Source of the DNA: Symsagittifera roscoffensis
Taxonomy: Eukaryota; Xenacoelomorpha; Acoela; Convolutidae
DNA: 64,000 bases
NCBI RefSeq assembly: GCF_963678635.1
Contig: NC_087062.1
Span: 82,670,012 to 82,734,011, forward strand
Direction: 5' to 3'
Shown here: positions 55,117-64,000 of the stretch, one piece after another
Layout: each line of letters starts with the position of its first letter
How positions within the stretch are numbered: the stretch's first letter is position 1
Made by a program: the position numbers and the translations under genes
The notes under the pieces: model-generated
Told to the model about the DNA's origin: nothing
What the model saw: the letters and a program-made list of their open reading frames with translations, nothing else
Databases searched by the model: none

Positions 55117-58100
55117 CGAAACTCCAGATGATGATGAAATCTTTCCTTTTATAGTAGATGCAGATACTGATAGAGGACAACACATATTTTGTCAAAATTT
55201 ACTTGTAAATTTATTTGAACCCGGAATCAGTCCATGTAAAACAGAGTTCCCCGATGTAAAAATCAAAAGACAAATCATAGATCACTATCTAAAAGATATA
55301 TGCAACATAACACAACAGTATGGAATCTACTCTATAGAATTCACCTCCCCAAACCATAATAATAGAACATATACTATTCAAACAGACGATCTTGATTTAG
55401 AATTTTCAAAAGTTTTTTCAGAATATATAAAAAGCATCCAATACCATAACTCACAAAGAGCAAACTCCATATTCACCAATGAAGTTTTCGCAATAATATA
55501 TAGTTATATTTCGATATTAGAAAATGAACTCCCACTAACAAATGTCTCACCGACAGAAACATCCAAACATTTGAAAGTACGACATGAAATTACACTACTC
55601 TCTAGTTATTTAAACATCATTAAAGAAAATTTCACGAAAGACGACGTTTCACAACATACCAAACACGATTTACAAAAAATTTTGGCATGGTTCATAATAG
55701 ATTATTTCACACACAATATTGATTTAATTGCACAAGCAAGAAAAAATTTTCGACCCCAAAATTCGAACGATGATACCGCTATCACAGAACAATCAGATTA
55801 TGTTTGGGACCCCGAATGGTCTCATCCCGCATTTATAAGCTTTCCACAATCAATCTCAAGTCAAGCAATAGGTACAATATCTTACATAAGAGATTATGTA
55901 AGAGTAATACCATTAACAATTGATGCAACACCATTAAACTATAATACATTTTTACCCGATACACAAAATAATAGTTTAAACTCGACAGTCATACACAACG
56001 AAAACCTCAATGGAACTAGGAATCTTACTCAACAAGATATCCAGACACCATCACACTTCATAAATGAAGAAATTGTACACACAACAACTACACAACAAAG
56101 TATTTCACCAATACGCCCAAATTTAACAACACCAAGAAATACAAACCCTTCACAAACACAGGTAACCTTACAATCAACCGTTAAACCTTCGGTTGCTCCA
56201 AAATATTCCCATATGGATTACCAAACATACAGACCCATGACAATACCATCAAAAACACGCAAAACATTCACTAGAAACAACTTTGCAGACCATAATTATA
56301 ATTATACACATCCATCAAAAACAAATTATCAACCACAAAGGAATTTTAATCAATATACAAAACCTCGAAACTGGGATAACCCAACGGCCCAATATAATTC
56401 CAAAAATTTTCAACCAAATCCTCCACAGGATCGCAGTGAAAATTACCCATTTTTTCAACAGAATAAAAATAAAAAACAAACATCTTATCAAATGGATTAT
56501 TTATCCTCAGATGACGATTTCTTACAACCAGATATATTTGCACCAAATACTCAAGAATATCGTAAACAAGGAATACAGAGAACACGTACAAATCATAGAA
56601 ATTTTTCTCCACAATCAATAGATGCACAACATCAACAACCAATTCAACAACAAAATCCAATTAATACACAATCTTTTCAACCAATTCAACAACAAAATCC
56701 AATGACTGCACACTCGTATCAAGCATCACAAATGCAAAATGAAATACCACTCCCATATTATCTCCAACAACATGAAATAACAAGAAACCAACTTTCAAAT
56801 TTTTCTCAAATGCCAAATGCAGCAGAATCATTACAAATGACAATGAATCCATACCTTATGGGTGGATCATCAATAACATCAAATAAACCTTTAATGGTCT
56901 TCACAGGAACAGACCCTGAATACTCTGTAGAAGATTATTTAAATGCAGTAACAGCAAATTTGATTTTAAATATAGGACCTGAACCAATTAACACGCCACT
57001 ACATCAAAACTGGATACATCGACGCACAGCGTTGATACAAACAACCTTAGATGGCGCAGCCCAAAAATGGTTTTCAGTACTACCTCTAGAAATAAAATCA
57101 AACTGGAAAAGGTTTACACAGGAATTTTCAAAAATGTTTGACTCCGAAAGAAACAAACAACAACAAAGAGTTTTATGTAATGAAATTCGCAGATTACCAA
57201 ACGAAACCATCAAGCAAATAGCAGTACGAATCGAAACACTAGTTCGAAAAGCATACTCACTAAATACACATGACTATAAAAACACAAAGATGACAGAAAT
57301 CTTAATGATGACCTTAACACCACAATTAAGGAAAATAGCAATAAAAAAGAGAGCATCCCATCCTTCTTCAATTCGAGAACCCGATTTAGATTTTCGAAAA
57401 CTAGTAGACAAATTAGAACAAGCAGAAATCACGATGAAACTAGAAGAAACGGAAAATCTGAAATTACAATACGTTAACAGAATTGAAACGACTCCCACTA
57501 ATATTAATAATATACAGGAATCAGAGACAGACCTCGTTGAAAAAATCACTGAAATACTCAATATTTACGAAAAGAACCCGAACTTTAAAGGCAAACCATC
57601 TTTCAAAAAATGGTGTAATTATTGCCGACGATACGGACATAGTATTTCCGAATGTAGACAAAAACAGCAAGATAGTCAAAATAAACCTCAAAAATACAAA
57701 GAACCAAATAAATCATTCTATCAATACATGAAAAAAGATCAAAATCTACCAAACAAAAATGTATACAGCAACAACAGTTCAGGAAAGCCACTTCCGAACA
57801 ATACAAGTTATACAAGAAATCAATCCCCATATAACTCAAGTTATAGAGGAAGATCACCAGAACGAAGAAATACACAAAATTCATCACAAAATCACTACAA
57901 TAGACCAAATAGTAGAAGTAACTACTCCAGATCAAATTCAAATACACAACGATTTGTTTCTAGATCTAATTCCCAATCAAGAAATAACTACTATCCAAAC
58001 AACCAATCACGAAATTCATCATACAATAGGAATAAAAACTACTCCTATAATCGAAATAGAAGTTATTCAAACAACCGAAATCAGAATTACCCGAACAATC

Positions 58101-61100
58101 GATCAAGGAATAACTCATATAATAGATCGAACTATAACAGACCAAACAGCAATTATCAAAACAGATCGCGAAATAATTCACAAAATCGACACCCAAGTTA
58201 TAATAATCGTTATAGAAATTATTCCCAATCACCACACCGAAATAATAATCACTATAATAACTCTAATAATCGTCACAGAAGCAGTACACCTAAACATCAA
58301 AGACAAATCAATCAAGTACAAGCTAACCCAGAAACAACATCAGACCCCCCAGGTATTGATGACACAGTAACTAATACGTTACAACTCAATCAAGTAAACT
58401 GTACATCATCAGATTCAGAAAGTGATACTGAAAACACTCTTGCTATCAATATGATAAAAGTCGAAAATGACTATGAATCTGTCATATATGAACAACCCTT
58501 TCCATCACATATATATGAAAATCAATCAGAATTTCTTCAAAATTATTACACTACACCCATAAATTCCACACCAACAACGCAAGAAACAAATGAGATTAAC
58601 ACTACAAATCAAACCAATATAAACACCAAAACAAAATGCTTGAATACAAACCACATTTATCAAAATATACAAAAAGAACAACCCAAAGAAAAAATTTGGA
58701 CAATACCATTTCTCTTAGAAAGCCCAAGAAATAAAGAATTTCAACCACCAGACCTTGAAATAGATTTTTTAATTGATTCAGGAGCAGAATCAAACATAAT
58801 AAACATCCCCACATGGAATGAAATAAAAACTTTACATCCAAAGCTAACACCTCTTGAAACCTCCAGTAAGCTAGCAACAGCACAAGGATCAACATTGATA
58901 AACTACGGAAAAATCCAATTATTTCTCCTCCCTACCAGAACAATGGAGCAAAGTAAAATTCTAAACAAGCCATTTAAACAAATATTCCATATCACTGATA
59001 TTAAATATAATATCATTGGAATACCATTTATTTCGAAGTATATACCAACAATTAACATACTAAATAGTAAAATATTAATCAAAGATAAATATACAAAAAC
59101 AAAAGAAACATCCCTAACATTTTTTCAAAGATTAAATAAACAACCACCATTCTTTTCAAAATTCTATCCAATATATAACCAACAAAGAAAACACCTGAAA
59201 CCACTATCAGGAAACATATATAATTTTTCAATCAAACAAGTTCACCAATATGATAAAGAACAAAACAAACAAAAATTTTATATGTCAGAATTTGAATTCA
59301 AACCTATTCACAAATTTTTCAAAATCACAATCTCATCCATAAAATATTTGAAAAATTCGAATTCAGATATTATTTCCTTACATGTTTATAACAACACACC
59401 TTACCAAGTAACATTACCTTTAGGACTTTTAGGATATTGTGAAACTAACGCTACAATATCACCAATACACGAAAAAGCCTATCGCGTAAATAATATACTC
59501 CAATTACTAGATATTTGCCAATCTACAATTCTTAATGAAGAATTATCTATAAATAATATAATAAGTAACGAAAACAGGAATACGGATTATTTCACAAAAA
59601 CTCCATATTTCAAACCTACATTCAACATCAGTAACTACACAGAGGACCAACAAAAATTTTTAACAATGTTTAATTTCCAACATTCACAAATAACACAAGA
59701 CGAATTCGAAAAGTTAGCCAAACAGCTAATTAAATATTCATCAGTCTATGCAACATCAAAATTCGATGTTGGAAAAATCAGTTCATCACTACATCTCCCG
59801 TTAAAACCAGACGCAGTTTTCAAAAAACAGAGAGCAAGTAAAGTACCAATTCACTTACATGATAAAGTAAACAGATTACTCGATATTTTAGAACAGTACA
59901 ATATTATATCACCGGTTAATAAAGAAGAACAACCAAAAGGCAACACATTCATCAACCCCGTTATCATTCTAGCTAAAGGAGAATCATTAAAAATCGTTCT
60001 CGATGCTAGATACCTCAATTCACTTATAGATGAATCAAAATGTAATTGGCCCATTGAACCAATACAAGTTATTTTAACAAAAATAAACGGCAAATACTTT
60101 ACAACCGCCGACATGAATAGTGCATACAATCAAATGCCACTAGATGAACAATCACGACGTTTAACACAATTTGTTATCGGAAACCAACAATACGAATTTA
60201 ACCGCTTATTCTATGGAATATCCATAGGACCAGCAGCATTTTCAGCTTTTATGAGCAAAATTTTTAGACCACTAATACTCAAGAAAAACGCAATCACCTA
60301 TCTAGACGATGTTTTTATGCAATCACAAACAAAAGACGAAATGTTCAAAGTTTTAGAAAAATATCACCAAATACTTCAGAACGAAAATCTGAAGGCCGCC
60401 CCCGATAAATCACACTTCTTTTTGACAAGAGTTAAATTCTTAGGACATAACATAGAAAGAAAAACAATCACTCCACTGAAATCGCGCATTGACGCTATTC
60501 AAAAACTTCAACCACCAACAAATAAAAAGAAAATCCAAGAATTCCTTGGAATGTTAAACTTTTTAAGTAAATATGTTTATAAAATGCAATTATATCTACG
60601 ACCATTTTATAATATCCTTAGACAACAAAATAATTTTGAATGGAACACAGAACATCAAACACGATTTGAAGAAATAAAGAAACTTTTAACTGAACAAATT
60701 TCAAACACAATTCCAGATTCAAATCAACCATTTTATGCAATGTGCGATGCTTCGAACTTTGGCATCGGCGCAGCACTATTACAATCACATAATGGTACAA
60801 ATAAAATGAACCTGATATCAGCAAATTCCCGATTATTCACTCAAGCAGAGCTACGACTCTCAACTCTAATGAGAGAATGTACAGCCATAATATATACACT
60901 GACAGAATATGAATTTCTGATACTTGGATCAAAACATCCCACAGTTTTATTCACAGATCACAAACCAATCATTTTTCTTTTCACACAGAAATCTAACCCA
61001 AACCACCGAGTTTACAGATTTCAATTAATTCTAATGAAGTTTCCAAACTTACATATAGTTTGGACTGCAGGAAAAAATCTTGCATTACCAGACACCTTAA

Positions 61101-63313
61101 GTCGAAATACACCACCTGAATTACTTACACGAAAAACAACAGTTGAAATACCCAAAAATATAAAATTCTACCTTGCAGAAAACGAAACATCACCTCGATT
61201 AGAATGCAAATATGCAGTTAAAACTGATATTGAACAATCACAAATAAATAATTTACAACATTTCCCACTTTATTTAGATTGTCAAAATAATCATTATGAA
61301 GTTGATTTACTTGGAACATCAACCTTCAAACCAATCCCATATTCTCAATGGATAAAAAGTAACACCCAACAAAAACAAACAAAACAACACCCGCCTAAAA
61401 AAGACCATTTTCCACTAATTGAAAAAGAAGATTTAACTGATAAAATAAATTTATCAGGACCACAAACAAATGATTCAAAATACACAATAAATCAAGTTTT
61501 TGACCTTCACGACCCACTTGATACAATACCCTTATCTAAATTCGAAATTGAAAACATTTTTCTCCCCCCAACAGATACGATTACAATTTCAACACTGAAA
61601 CAATATCAAAATCTTGACCCGATAATTAGACAACTGAAATCATGGCACAAATATAAAACTAAACCTATCAAAGCAGATTCAACCATTCTAGGAAACAAAA
61701 CACTCCTCCGATACTTTCGCAAATTTAACAACACAACAATTAACGAAAATACAGACCTTTTAGAGTATAACCTGAATGAATCTACAGTTCCATGTCTCCC
61801 TTTAAGTATGATTCTTATAGCTTTTAATATTTCACATACACAAAATATTAAAGGACACTCTGGATCAGAAAAAACATATTCAAATTTTATACAAAATTTT
61901 TACTTTCCAAATGCACCAATTTGGATAAAAGTACTATGCAATGATTGTATAGTATGTCAACTAAATAAACCTTACCCAAATCAAAAACAAATAGCACAAA
62001 AACAAGATTTTAAAGGACAAAGTTTGTACTTTAATCATCGTATCTCATTTGATACCAAAGGACCAATTTCACCCTCATCCGAAGGAAACTCCTACATTAT
62101 GGTAATTGTTGACGCATTTACACATTATGTAGCACTTAACCCAGTACCACATTGTAACGCTTATTACGCTTACACAACACTCTATGAACACTGGATAGCA
62201 AAATTCGGACTACCAGAAATTTTAGTTACAGACAATGGTACAGAATTCATAAATAATGAAATAATAACACTATGTCATTTATACAACATTAAACACAAAC
62301 CACGTACATCTCATGCACCTTGGACAAACGGCTTAGTCGAAGGTATGAACCGTTCACTACAAGAATATCTTAGATGTATCATCAACGGAAATGATACAAA
62401 ATATACCGAATGGTCAGCAGATGTAAAATTATTTCCCTTAGCATATAACTCACAAATCACGACAACTTTAGGAATGTCACCATATGAAATGGTTTTCAAC
62501 CAAAAGCCACGCAAACCAATAATGTTTACAGCAAATTCCCATAAAAACGCACAAGGTTATTGTCAACCAAATAAAGACTCAATTTGTTATAACCTCCCAT
62601 TACATACGCACGATGAAGATCATTTTCATCACCCACAAATTCTTAAATTAGCCTCCGGTACACACACCGAATGGATTTTAAATAGAGATAAGAAACACAA
62701 TGAAATTTACCAAAAAATAACGAAAAAGTTATTACAAAGACAAAACATAAATGAACAAATCAATTCACGTTTTACACCAGCTTCCGATTTAAAAATTGGA
62801 ACATTTGTTTTAATACCTAATTTTAATATTCAAAAAGGAATTTCTAAAAAATTACAACCCCTCCGAAAAGGACCCTACCAAATAATTGCAAAACCCACTG
62901 ATGTCACATATAAAATTACCGACTCAAACAAAAAAGAAATCGTTCAACATCGAAACAACCTATTACCTTATTACCCGAAAGAATACGCACTCCGCGAATT
63001 AACTCAATTATATTCTTTCACAGGATTAAAAATCATTCAAAATGAACCACATCTGAAAAACACAGAACAAAATGATAACCCCACCGAAAATCAAAACACA
63101 AAACCAACCACCACCAAAAACAATACGCAAAACCATAAAGAATCTCCAAAACAAAGAAAAAATAGAAAAATGACAGAACAAATAATACCCCAAGAAGAAA
63201 TAGACAAATCAGAACATAGAAAAACAACAAGACTCCGAAATCAACCACGTAAAAACTACAAAATGTTCATCCCCCAATCTAAAATATTAAAGAAAGTAGA
63301 ATTTAAAAAGTAA
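55091..63313 (+). CDS. gag-pol: Gag-Pol polyprotein, 2740 codons, intact
   Basis: A single open frame from ATG 55091 with no gag/pol frameshift or stop. Residues 1-300: acidic start and a helical, possibly matrix-like region; 300-600: Asn/Gln/Pro-rich linker; about 600-790: gag capsid-like domain; CCHC zinc knuckle C842-C845-H850-C855; 870-1090: Asn/Arg/Ser/Tyr-rich low-complexity stretch; aspartic protease with D1229-S-G-A; reverse transcriptase with YLDD (D1739, D1740); RNase H with the CDAS motif (D1886); integrase with H2249/H2256/C2286/C2289 and catalytic D2321, D2381 and E2417 (35 residues between the last two); GPY/F-like motif at 2594-2596; basic C-terminal tail. The enzymes copy the RNA and insert the DNA. 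All catalytic residues that I could locate are present. Gag and Pol in one frame is less common than a frameshift arrangement. Confidence 0.92.
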   Translation: MSSTHTPGDETPDDDEIFPFIVDADTDRGQHIFCQNLLVNLFEPGISPCKTEFPDVKIKRQIIDHYLKDICNITQQYGIYSIEFTSPNHNNRTYTIQTDDLDLEFSKVFSEYIKSIQYHNSQRANSIFTNEVFAIIYSYISILENELPLTNVSPTETSKHLKVRHEITLLSSYLNIIKENFTKDDVSQHTKHDLQKILAWFIIDYFTHNIDLIAQARKNFRPQNSNDDTAITEQSDYVWDPEWSHPAFISFPQSISSQAIGTISYIRDYVRVIPLTIDATPLNYNTFLPDTQNNSLNSTVIHNENLNGTRNLTQQDIQTPSHFINEEIVHTTTTQQSISPIRPNLTTPRNTNPSQTQVTLQSTVKPSVAPKYSHMDYQTYRPMTIPSKTRKTFTRNNFADHNYNYTHPSKTNYQPQRNFNQYTKPRNWDNPTAQYNSKNFQPNPPQDRSENYPFFQQNKNKKQTSYQMDYLSSDDDFLQPDIFAPNTQEYRKQGIQRTRTNHRNFSPQSIDAQHQQPIQQQNPINTQSFQPIQQQNPMTAHSYQASQMQNEIPLPYYLQQHEITRNQLSNFSQMPNAAESLQMTMNPYLMGGSSITSNKPLMVFTGTDPEYSVEDYLNAVTANLILNIGPEPINTPLHQNWIHRRTALIQTTLDGAAQKWFSVLPLEIKSNWKRFTQEFSKMFDSERNKQQQRVLCNEIRRLPNETIKQIAVRIETLVRKAYSLNTHDYKNTKMTEILMMTLTPQLRKIAIKKRASHPSSIREPDLDFRKLVDKLEQAEITMKLEETENLKLQYVNRIETTPTNINNIQESETDLVEKITEILNIYEKNPNFKGKPSFKKWCNYCRRYGHSISECRQKQQDSQNKPQKYKEPNKSFYQYMKKDQNLPNKNVYSNNSSGKPLPNNTSYTRNQSPYNSSYRGRSPERRNTQNSSQNHYNRPNSRSNYSRSNSNTQRFVSRSNSQSRNNYYPNNQSRNSSYNRNKNYSYNRNRSYSNNRNQNYPNNRSRNNSYNRSNYNRPNSNYQNRSRNNSQNRHPSYNNRYRNYSQSPHRNNNHYNNSNNRHRSSTPKHQRQINQVQANPETTSDPPGIDDTVTNTLQLNQVNCTSSDSESDTENTLAINMIKVENDYESVIYEQPFPSHIYENQSEFLQNYYTTPINSTPTTQETNEINTTNQTNINTKTKCLNTNHIYQNIQKEQPKEKIWTIPFLLESPRNKEFQPPDLEIDFLIDSGAESNIINIPTWNEIKTLHPKLTPLETSSKLATAQGSTLINYGKIQLFLLPTRTMEQSKILNKPFKQIFHITDIKYNIIGIPFISKYIPTINILNSKILIKDKYTKTKETSLTFFQRLNKQPPFFSKFYPIYNQQRKHLKPLSGNIYNFSIKQVHQYDKEQNKQKFYMSEFEFKPIHKFFKITISSIKYLKNSNSDIISLHVYNNTPYQVTLPLGLLGYCETNATISPIHEKAYRVNNILQLLDICQSTILNEELSINNIISNENRNTDYFTKTPYFKPTFNISNYTEDQQKFLTMFNFQHSQITQDEFEKLAKQLIKYSSVYATSKFDVGKISSSLHLPLKPDAVFKKQRASKVPIHLHDKVNRLLDILEQYNIISPVNKEEQPKGNTFINPVIILAKGESLKIVLDARYLNSLIDESKCNWPIEPIQVILTKINGKYFTTADMNSAYNQMPLDEQSRRLTQFVIGNQQYEFNRLFYGISIGPAAFSAFMSKIFRPLILKKNAITYLDDVFMQSQTKDEMFKVLEKYHQILQNENLKAAPDKSHFFLTRVKFLGHNIERKTITPLKSRIDAIQKLQPPTNKKKIQEFLGMLNFLSKYVYKMQLYLRPFYNILRQQNNFEWNTEHQTRFEEIKKLLTEQISNTIPDSNQPFYAMCDASNFGIGAALLQSHNGTNKMNLISANSRLFTQAELRLSTLMRECTAIIYTLTEYEFLILGSKHPTVLFTDHKPIIFLFTQKSNPNHRVYRFQLILMKFPNLHIVWTAGKNLALPDTLSRNTPPELLTRKTTVEIPKNIKFYLAENETSPRLECKYAVKTDIEQSQINNLQHFPLYLDCQNNHYEVDLLGTSTFKPIPYSQWIKSNTQQKQTKQHPPKKDHFPLIEKEDLTDKINLSGPQTNDSKYTINQVFDLHDPLDTIPLSKFEIENIFLPPTDTITISTLKQYQNLDPIIRQLKSWHKYKTKPIKADSTILGNKTLLRYFRKFNNTTINENTDLLEYNLNESTVPCLPLSMILIAFNISHTQNIKGHSGSEKTYSNFIQNFYFPNAPIWIKVLCNDCIVCQLNKPYPNQKQIAQKQDFKGQSLYFNHRISFDTKGPISPSSEGNSYIMVIVDAFTHYVALNPVPHCNAYYAYTTLYEHWIAKFGLPEILVTDNGTEFINNEIITLCHLYNIKHKPRTSHAPWTNGLVEGMNRSLQEYLRCIINGNDTKYTEWSADVKLFPLAYNSQITTTLGMSPYEMVFNQKPRKPIMFTANSHKNAQGYCQPNKDSICYNLPLHTHDEDHFHHPQILKLASGTHTEWILNRDKKHNEIYQKITKKLLQRQNINEQINSRFTPASDLKIGTFVLIPNFNIQKGISKKLQPLRKGPYQIIAKPTDVTYKITDSNKKEIVQHRNNLLPYYPKEYALRELTQLYSFTGLKIIQNEPHLKNTEQNDNPTENQNTKPTTTKNNTQNHKESPKQRKNRKMTEQIIPQEEIDKSEHRKTTRLRNQPRKNYKMFIPQSKILKKVEFKK

Positions 63314-64000
63314 TTTTAAGATTTTATACTTTACAATCTTGAAACCTCCGTAACATTTTTCATTTCAATTTTTCAAAATAACATGCTCACAAGTACGCAA
63401 TAATTCTAGTTCAAAATAGACCAATAGGATTCATCCAATCCGCCACTTTCTCTAACTCAAACTAAGATCAATTAGACGAATAATCTAGAACTCCAGGCAC
63501 ATCTCTAACTATAACTTTACAACCTCCAGGTCAAAAATAAGCAAACCACTCCAACTTGACAGCTAAAATAAATATCACCATAATACCGTACCCCTCCCTT
63601 ATCTAATAACCCAAAGATCAACAATATTTCCCCAACTCAGACCACGAATACCCCCAAAACAAATTTGATAACTTAGCCTAAAGTAACAAAATGAAGATTT
63701 TAATTAGCCTAAAGTATAAAAATCTCACCATACCCCGGATCATTTGACAAACAAAAATAAAGAAAAAGACGACCTCCCAGTCACCATGAAAATTGCCCCC
63801 AACAATTTTTTACAAAACTCAACCCACTTGTCAAAAAAACTAATAAATAATTCGACCACACTAGAAAATCGCCTCAAACAGCAAAAAATATTCGACCAAG
63901 AGATCATTTCTTAAATGCTCTTCTCTCAAACAGTTGCTCAAATACTTATAAATTTTAAACATTTTTTTTCAATACTTGAAGCCTTTATAATATTTCTTTT
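63314..64000. other. Spacer after gag-pol of element 2, to the window edge
   Basis: Non-coding, but alignable with 30150-30870 of element 1, including ttagcctaaagta twice (63673 and 63704). The sequence stops here, before the envelope-like region. Confidence 0.6.

Larger units (their letters stand above)
52987..64000 (+). mobile_element. Ty3/Gypsy-type retroelement, element 2, well preserved, cut by the window edge
   Basis: The same family and order as element 1: LTR, primer-binding site (53399-53415), 77-codon ORF, duplicated hairpin, 155-codon ORF, gag-pol, spacer. All three ORFs are open. The envelope-like and downstream genes and the 3' LTR would lie beyond 64000. The intact gag-pol makes this copy a candidate for recent activity. 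Confidence 0.9.

Noticed and set aside
1-64000. CRISPR arrays, bacterial operons, rRNA or complete tRNA genes
   Set aside because: No regularly spaced identical repeats, no ribosome-binding sites in gene-dense order and no matching RNA folds were seen.

Overview
The window looks like AT-rich, repeat-dominated DNA from an invertebrate animal. It has GT-AG splice signals, a gene for the animal ER lectin ERLEC1, several families of animal-type retrotransposons, and one 200-base run of N (41774-41973), the usual mark of a scaffold gap. Nothing in it is prokaryotic. I cannot name the species. Ty3/Gypsy elements carrying an envelope gene are known from several invertebrate groups, including larvacean tunicates, but that is not enough to assign one.

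Layout. 1-5780: a nearly perfect 2878-bp tandem duplication that starts exactly at base 1. It carries minus-strand retrotransposon fragments, an array of GGAATCC motifs and the first exon of an unidentified minus-strand gene. 6601-18350: a system of long repeats. A block (R) lies in five direct copies on the left and in one inverted copy on the right (17740-18350). Two 3.02-kb tandem units carry a piece of a membrane-protein gene, and the interior carries two decayed zinc-finger-like ORFs. 19828-38715: a complete but decayed LTR retroelement of 18.9 kb with 410-bp LTRs and a 4-bp target duplication (CAAG). 38716-41773: non-coding, with a dispersed repeat and a hairpin. 41974-45320: a decayed non-LTR retrotransposon (ORF1 end, AP-endonuclease, reverse transcriptase) with an (ACT)n tail. 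45321-52986: the only clear host genes, an ERLEC1 terminal exon (48234-48974) and a two-exon gene of unknown function (51672-52594). 52987-64000: a second, much better preserved copy of the large LTR element with an open 2740-codon gag-pol; it runs off the right edge.

The two large elements are the most interesting content. Each has, in order: LTR, primer-binding site, a 77-codon ORF, a duplicated hairpin, a 153-155-codon ORF overlapping the gag-pol start, and a single-frame gag-pol with zinc knuckle, aspartic protease, YLDD reverse transcriptase, RNase H, D,D-35-E integrase and a GPY/F-like end. The complete copy continues with a Pro/Ser-rich ORF, a broken envelope-like glycoprotein whose motif pattern recalls chuvirus-type class III glycoproteins, and a further long ORF of unknown function. 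This is a complex, retrovirus-like Ty3/Gypsy element with at least four ORFs that have no assigned role. Comparing the two copies shows mostly silent changes in the 77-codon ORF, which argues that it is a real gene.
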